Positions 60,203 through 64,000 of a DNA stretch of 64,000 nt are shown in pieces; within the stretch, counting starts at the first letter, position 1, and the number at the start of each line of letters is the position of its first letter. The stretch comes from Alsobacter sp045348435. GTDB taxonomy: Bacteria; Pseudomonadota; Alphaproteobacteria; Rhizobiales; Beijerinckiaceae. The stretch covers positions 2,976,001 to 3,040,000 of the forward strand of contig NZ_CP157484.1 in the NCBI RefSeq assembly GCF_045348435.1, written 5' to 3'. The notes under the pieces were generated by a model. That model did not search any database. It was not told the origin of the DNA and saw only the letters and a program-made list of their open reading frames with translations. Position numbers and translations under genes: made by a program.

Positions 60203-61426
60203 ATGAGATCGAAGCTGTCCGCCCTGGCGATGGCGCTGAGCCTCTCGGCCGCACTGGCGGGCCCGACGGCCGCGACGCCCGTCGCCGCCCAGTCGACGGC
60301 CGCGTTTCAAAGCGTTCTGCAGCAGATCGGCCAGCAGGCGCTCGCGGCCGGGGTGAGCCAGGCCGTCATCGACCAGAACCTCGGGGGCCTGACGCCCGAC
60401 CCGTCGCTGTTGGTGGAGGGGACCCGGCAGCCGGAGTTTTCGCGCACGCTGCAGGCCTATGTGGCGGACGCCGCGTCGCCCGGACGCGCCGCGCGGGGGC
60501 GACAGTTCGCCGCGCAATGGGCGGGGGATATCGCGGCCGCCGAGGCCCGGACGGGCGTCGCCGGCTCCATGCTGCTGGCGCTTTGGGCCATGGAGACCGA
60601 CTTCGGCCGGGACCAGGGCTCGCGCGACGTCCTACGCTCGCTGGCGACGCTGGCCTATGCGCGTCCGCAGACGCCGAGCTTCCGGGACGAGGTCGTGGCG
60701 GCGCTCGTTATGATCCAGCGCGGCGTCGCCCGCGAGCGGCTGCGCGGCTCCTGGGCCGGCGCCATGGGCAACCCGCAATTCCTGCCCTCGGCCTATCTCA
60801 AATATGCGCTGTCGCTGGAGGGCCGCCAGAACCCCGACATCTGGAGCTCCGTGCCCGACAGCCTCGCCTCGATCGGATCGTTCCTGCGGCAGTCGGGCTG
60901 GACGCCCGGCGCGCCGGCCGCGCTCGAAGTGATGCTGCCGGCCGGCTTCGACTTTCCGGTCCTGCGCCAGGGCGCCGCCGCCTGGGCGCGAGCGGGCCTG
61001 CGCCCCGCGGATGGGACGGCGATGCCGGCCTCCGGCGAGGCGATGCTGTTCCTGCCCTCGGGCGCGGGCGGGCCGGCCTTCCTGCTGTTTGCGAATTTTT
61101 GGGTGCTGAAGGCGTATAATTTCTCAGACAGCTACGCGATGGCGGCCTCGATCCTCGCCGACCGGATCGCCGGGCGCCCCGGCGTACGCGCGCCCTGGCC
61201 CAAGGGCGAGACGATCCTGCCGCAGCAGGATCGCGAGCGCCTGCAAAGGCTGCTGGTCGCTCTCGGCGACTACAAGGGGGTGGTGGACGGCCGGTTCGGC
61301 CCCGTCACCCGCGAGGCGATCCACGCCTTCCAGCGCCGGGTCGGCTACGCGCCTTCGGACGGCTATCCCTCCGCGGCGCTGCTGGCGCGCGCCGAAGCGG
61401 AGGCGAAGCGGGCGGCCGCGAACTGA
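60203..61426 (+). CDS. Lytic murein transglycosylase (MltB-like) with peptidoglycan-binding domain
   Basis: A 407-residue periplasmic enzyme. The signal peptide SKLSALAMALSLSAALAG is followed by an SLT_2 catalytic domain (LALWAMETDFGRDQG carries the catalytic Glu; GAMGNPQFLPSAYLKYA and DSLASIGSFLRQSGW are family signatures), and a C-terminal peptidoglycan-binding-1 domain (LVALGDYKGVVDGRFGPVTR). It diverges from the histidine-kinase gene with 95 bases between starts. Confidence 0.92.
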   Translation: MRSKLSALAMALSLSAALAGPTAATPVAAQSTAAFQSVLQQIGQQALAAGVSQAVIDQNLGGLTPDPSLLVEGTRQPEFSRTLQAYVADAASPGRAARGRQFAAQWAGDIAAAEARTGVAGSMLLALWAMETDFGRDQGSRDVLRSLATLAYARPQTPSFRDEVVAALVMIQRGVARERLRGSWAGAMGNPQFLPSAYLKYALSLEGRQNPDIWSSVPDSLASIGSFLRQSGWTPGAPAALEVMLPAGFDFPVLRQGAAAWARAGLRPADGTAMPASGEAMLFLPSGAGGPAFLLFANFWVLKAYNFSDSYAMAASILADRIAGRPGVRAPWPKGETILPQQDRERLQRLLVALGDYKGVVDGRFGPVTREAIHAFQRRVGYAPSDGYPSAALLARAEAEAKRAAAN

Positions 61427-61510
61427 ACTGCGCCGGACGAAAGCGCTCGTTCAGAGCGCCGCACCCGGCGGCGTGGCGGAGCGCCCGCCGCCGGGTGAGA
61501 TCCAGTCGGC

Positions 61511-61999
61511 TCAGCGGCGACCGAGAAAGAGCCCGATCCCGAACGCGAAGCCCACCGCCTGCAGCGGCTTCTCGCGGATGTAGTCCACCACCGCGTCCAC
61601 GTTCAGCGACGCCAGCGGGTTGGCGGTCCCCTGCCGCGACGCCATGCGTCCCGCCGAGCCGCCGCCCTGCTGGCCCGAGAACGACCGGGATCCGGTGCGC
61701 ACCGCCGTGCGCGCGTCGAGCGTGACGGTGGCGTCGTCGTCCAGGATCGCGGTCACCCGCTCGAAGTCGGCGTTGGTCACCGTGACCCGCACGATGTAGC
61801 CGTGGCTCGACGCGCCCGCTTCGCCGCGTTCGGCGTCGGACTGCACGAGCCCGCCCTCGGCGGCGGCGCTGGCCTCCAGCTTGACCCGGTCGGGCCCGTA
61901 GCCGATGGCGCCGAGGTCGCGCACGACTTTGTCGGCGGCCTCCCGGGTGGCGAAGAACGCGGTGGTTTGCCGCGTCTCAGAGTGGAAATCCTGGTCCAT
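61511..61999 (-). CDS. Stress-type protein with C-terminal membrane anchor, unknown function
   Basis: A 162-residue protein. The N-terminal ~75 residues resemble YflT/general-stress-protein domains (TTAFFATREAADKVVRDLGAIGY ... HGYIVRVTVTNADFERVTAIL). A low-complexity Ser/Gly linker leads to a C-terminal DYIREKPLQAVGFAFGIGLF, the ElaB/DUF883-like hydrophobic tail that anchors ribosome- or membrane-associated stress proteins. The match is partial. I prefer ATG 61999 over an upstream start at 62035. Confidence 0.65.
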   Translation of the reverse strand: MDQDFHSETRQTTAFFATREAADKVVRDLGAIGYGPDRVKLEASAAAEGGLVQSDAERGEAGASSHGYIVRVTVTNADFERVTAILDDDATVTLDARTAVRTGSRSFSGQQGGGSAGRMASRQGTANPLASLNVDAVVDYIREKPLQAVGFAFGIGLFLGRR

Positions 62000-62073
62000 G
62001 ATCCGTCCCCGTGCTGTCCTGAAGGCCCGTGACAACCCGCGCCTGAGCCTTGTCGTTCCAGGCCGGGGCCCGC

Positions 62074-62985
62074 TCAGCGTGCGCGGCGGACGAAGCCGGC
62101 CGCCGTGCGGTGCAGGATGGAATGGCGGCGGGCGACGCGCTCGACGTCTCGGTCATAGCCGCCGCCGATGACGCCGCAGACCGGGCGCCCCTTGCCCAGG
62201 CAGGCGCGCAGCACGAAGGCGTCGCGCTCGGCGAGCCCGTCGTCGCTCAGCGCCAGGCGCCCCAGCCGGTCGTCCCGGTGCGGATCGACGCCGGCGTTAT
62301 AGAACACCAGGTCCGGCCGCACGCGGTCGAGGAGGTCGGGCAGGACCTTCCGCAAGGCGTCGAGATACACGTCGTCCTGCGTCCCGTCCGGCAGGTCGAT
62401 GTCGAGGTCGCTGCGCGCCCGGCGCACGGGATAGTTCTTCTCGCCATGCATCGAGAAGGTGAAGACGCGGGGGTCGTCGGCGAAGATCGAGGCCGTGCCG
62501 TCGCCCTGGTGCACGTCGAGGTCGACGACCAGCACCCGGCCCGCCTCCCCTTCGTCGAGCAACGCCGCGGCCGCGACCGCCACGTCGTTGAAGGTGCAGA
62601 ACCCGGCCCCGTGCGGACCCGAGGCGTGGTGGCTGCCGCCCGCCGTGTTGCAGGCGAGGCCGTGCCGCAGCGCCAGCCTTGCGGCGAGCAGCGTGCCTCC
62701 CGTCGCCGCACGGGCGCGGCGGGCGACCGACGCCGTCATGGGGAGCCCGATCTGGCGCTCGATCTCGCGCGGCACGCGCGCCTCGAACACCTGCCGCACA
62801 TAGTCGGCGGCGTGCACCCGGGCCAGCAGTTCGAAGGAGGCCGGCTCGGGCTCGACGAAGCCGCCCGGGCTCACCACCCCCTCCTCCACGAGGATTTCGG
62901 CCAACCGCTGGTACTTGCCCATCGGGAACCGGTGATCGTGCGGGATGTCGGCGGTGTAGGCCGGGTGATGGACGACGGGAAGCAT
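62074..62985 (-). CDS. Histone-deacetylase-family amidohydrolase
   Basis: A 303-residue zinc-dependent deacetylase of the class II/acetoin-utilisation (AcuC/ApaH) group. Motifs: SHHASGPHGAGFCTFNDVAVAA (active-site His pair and Gly loop), LVVDLDVHQGDGTASIF (zinc ligands Asp and His), and the terminal VCGVIGGGYDRD. Bacterial members act on acetylpolyamines or acetylated proteins; the substrate is not evident here. It is flanked by minus-strand genes with hairpin-rich spacers. Confidence 0.93.
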   Translation of the reverse strand: MLPVVHHPAYTADIPHDHRFPMGKYQRLAEILVEEGVVSPGGFVEPEPASFELLARVHAADYVRQVFEARVPREIERQIGLPMTASVARRARAATGGTLLAARLALRHGLACNTAGGSHHASGPHGAGFCTFNDVAVAAAALLDEGEAGRVLVVDLDVHQGDGTASIFADDPRVFTFSMHGEKNYPVRRARSDLDIDLPDGTQDDVYLDALRKVLPDLLDRVRPDLVFYNAGVDPHRDDRLGRLALSDDGLAERDAFVLRACLGKGRPVCGVIGGGYDRDVERVARRHSILHRTAAGFVRRAR

Positions 62986-62999
62986 GTCCCTGAACTAGG

Positions 63000-63045
63000 G
63001 CATGCTGCGAAAAGGTGGAATCCGGCTTTTCGCGCCCAAGCATGC
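63000..63045. repeat. Intergenic palindrome of the type seen across Rhizobiales
   Basis: GCATGC at 63000-63005 and again at 63040-63045 flank the stem GCGAAAAG (63007-63014) / CTTTTCGC (63026-63033) around GTGGAATCCGG. I recall near-identical stretches (GCGAAAAGTGGAATCCGG) as a dispersed intergenic repeat in Rhizobiales genomes. It lies in the short spacer before the deacetylase gene. Confidence 0.6.
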
Positions 63046-63067
63046 GACCACGATGAAGCGAGAGCAC

Positions 63068-63091
63068 GCTGTGTTTGCGTCGAAACACAGC
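63068..63091. repeat. Nine-base perfect hairpin beside the palindrome
   Basis: GCTGTGTTT (63068-63076), loop GCGTCG, AAACACAGC (63083-63091). It follows directly on the repeat above and may be its second half. There is no T run, so termination is doubtful. Confidence 0.5.
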
Positions 63092-63125
63092 TTGCTGGAG
63101 GGCGGCGACGGCGGGCCGGGGAGCG

Positions 63126-63866
63126 TCAGGCGAGCTCCTCCAGCACGGACGGGAAGATGCGCTGATAGGCTTCGCCATAGGTCATGGTGCGGCCTGAGTT
63201 GCGGCCGCCCTGGACGCCGCGGTTGAGCGCCACGCGGGTGTAGTACTCCCAGAGATGCTTCTGCGCCGCCAGGATCTCGAAGGCCCGGCGCTTGGTCTCC
63301 CACACGTCGGTGATGTTGAGGATCACGTTGGGCTGGAAGCCGCACTGCTCGGGCTGGTGCGGCTCGAAGCAGAACAGGGGCGGCGCGGCGTAGGCGCGAT
63401 CGGGGTCCGGCTTGTGGCCCGCCGCCTGCGCGACGATCCGGGCCTCCTGGGCGAGATGCGCCGCCGTGGGATGGTCGAAATTATAGGGGTCCGCCAGCGC
63501 GTGGGTGAGCACGAAGGACGGCCGCTCGGCCCTGAACACGTCGATGGTGCGGTCCAGCATCTCGGGCGTGATCCGCAGCGGATAGTCGCCCGCGTCGTAG
63601 AACTCGATCTCCGCGCCCAGGATCGCGGCCGCTTCCTCCGCCTCGCGCTGGCGCTGCGCCTTGACGTCCTCCAGGCGCACGCCGGCCGTCTTCCAGGCGA
63701 ACTGGCTCTCGCCGCGCTCGCCATAGGAGAGGCAGACGATCTTCATCCGGTAGCCCTTGGCGGCGTGCAGCGCGATGGCCCCGCCCGCGCGCCAGACGAA
63801 GTCGCCCGGATGGGCGGTGATCACGAGCCCCGACTTGGGGGCCGCTGGCGAGCTTGGGTCAGGCAT
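63126..63866 (-). CDS. PIG-L family metal hydrolase, GalB-like (4-oxalomesaconate hydratase candidate)
   Basis: A 246-residue PIG-L-fold protein. The metal motif reads VITAHPGDFVWRAGGAIALH, close to what I recall for GalB of Pseudomonas, a PIG-L-fold 4-oxalomesaconate hydratase in gallate breakdown, with HPGD where sugar deacetylases have HPDD. CLSYGERGESQFAW and AEIEFYDAGDYPLR support the same. FDHPTAAHLAQEAR holds a further ligand His. Its start overlaps the next gene's stop by eight bases. A deacetylase function remains possible. Confidence 0.7.
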   Translation of the reverse strand: MPDPSSPAAPKSGLVITAHPGDFVWRAGGAIALHAAKGYRMKIVCLSYGERGESQFAWKTAGVRLEDVKAQRQREAEEAAAILGAEIEFYDAGDYPLRITPEMLDRTIDVFRAERPSFVLTHALADPYNFDHPTAAHLAQEARIVAQAAGHKPDPDRAYAAPPLFCFEPHQPEQCGFQPNVILNITDVWETKRRAFEILAAQKHLWEYYTRVALNRGVQGGRNSGRTMTYGEAYQRIFPSVLEELA

Positions 63867-63999
63867 TCCGGTCTCCGGGATGGGGCGCGGCGGCGGGTCC
63901 CGCAGGCGAGACGCCCGGCCGCAGGAAGGCGTGGCCGTCGAAGAGCATGCGGGCGGTCCTGAGCAGCCCCGCCCGCTCCACGATCGGGCGCTCGGGCGG
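63859..63999 (-). CDS. C-terminal fragment of a PrpF/GalD-like isomerase (extends beyond window)
   Basis: About 46 residues plus stop are visible, beginning PERPIVERAGLLRTARMLFD and ending PHPGDRNA. The segment LLRTARMLFDGHAFL resembles the C-terminal region of PrpF-family isomerases, which include 4-oxalomesaconate tautomerase GalD/LigU. Its overlap with the GalB-like gene makes a shared catabolic role likely. The fragment is too short for a firm call. Confidence 0.5.
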   Translation of the reverse strand, partial: PPERPIVERAGLLRTARMLFDGHAFLRPGVSPAGPAAAPHPGDRNA

Positions 64000-64000
64000 G

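Noticed and set aside
1..64000. tRNA, rRNA, CRISPR arrays, prophage genes or insertion sequences
   Set aside because: Searched by eye; no TTCGANTC-type tRNA arms in a full cloverleaf, no regularly spaced direct repeats and no transposase or integrase motifs were found. A tRNAscan or CRISPR search would be decisive.

Overview
The window is a high-GC (roughly 70% by eye) chromosomal segment of an alphaproteobacterium, most likely order Hyphomicrobiales (Rhizobiales). Support: a recognisable LdtR/L,D-transpeptidase pair, Porin_2-type (Omp2/RopA-like) porins, the gene order rpoZ-rsh-pyrE-pdxJ-acpS-lepB-rnc-era-recO-parC, an aminoacyl-tRNA-protein transferase of the Bpt type, a HemB lacking the zinc cysteines, and intergenic palindromes of a kind common in this order. 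The genus cannot be settled by eye. I saw no rRNA, tRNA, CRISPR array, prophage or transposase.

Layout. 1-5.99 kb: the end of a Pro-rich OmpA protein and a run of small enzymes and secreted or unknown proteins. 6.1-10.3 kb: a three-gene operon for an exported molybdenum hydroxylase (tri-heme cytochrome c, 2Fe-2S subunit, Moco subunit). 10.3-11.4 kb: a gene-free island of palindromic repeats that also holds a candidate small RNA. 11.4-15.6 kb: ldtP, ldtR and a CoA hydrolase operon. 15.9-21.7 kb: hemB, a solitary LivH-like permease with an N-terminal extension, threonine ammonia-lyase, an RDD protein, bpt and a HicAB toxin-antitoxin pair. 21.7-32.2 kb: a long leftward housekeeping block (replication, repair, RNA processing, secretion, cofactors, ppGpp). 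32.6-38.1 kb: a NYN protein, a family-5 UDG, a peroxiredoxin and a leftward mdoH-fkbM-Tat protein operon.

38.3-46.5 kb holds the most unusual content. A medium-chain dehydrogenase, a divergent PTPS/QueD-like protein, a GT4 glycosyltransferase and a methyltransferase are tightly coupled on the + strand. They converge on a cytochrome b561 and a RibD-type reductase, and the RibD gene diverges from a RibA (GTP cyclohydrolase II) with a degenerate RibB domain followed by a YfhO-like membrane protein. No lumazine or riboflavin synthase is present. I read this as a candidate pathway to a GTP-derived, glycosylated and methylated pteridine- or pyrimidine-type molecule, not as a riboflavin operon. That reading is inference.

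46.5-64 kb: smpB, dapA, two lytic transglycosylases, an alpha/beta hydrolase, four consecutive Porin_2 genes each with its own signal peptide, a YkgJ protein, an HWE histidine kinase, a stress-type protein, a deacetylase-family enzyme, and at the right edge a GalB-like PIG-L protein overlapping the end of what looks like a PrpF/GalD-type isomerase, possibly the edge of an aromatic-acid degradation cluster.
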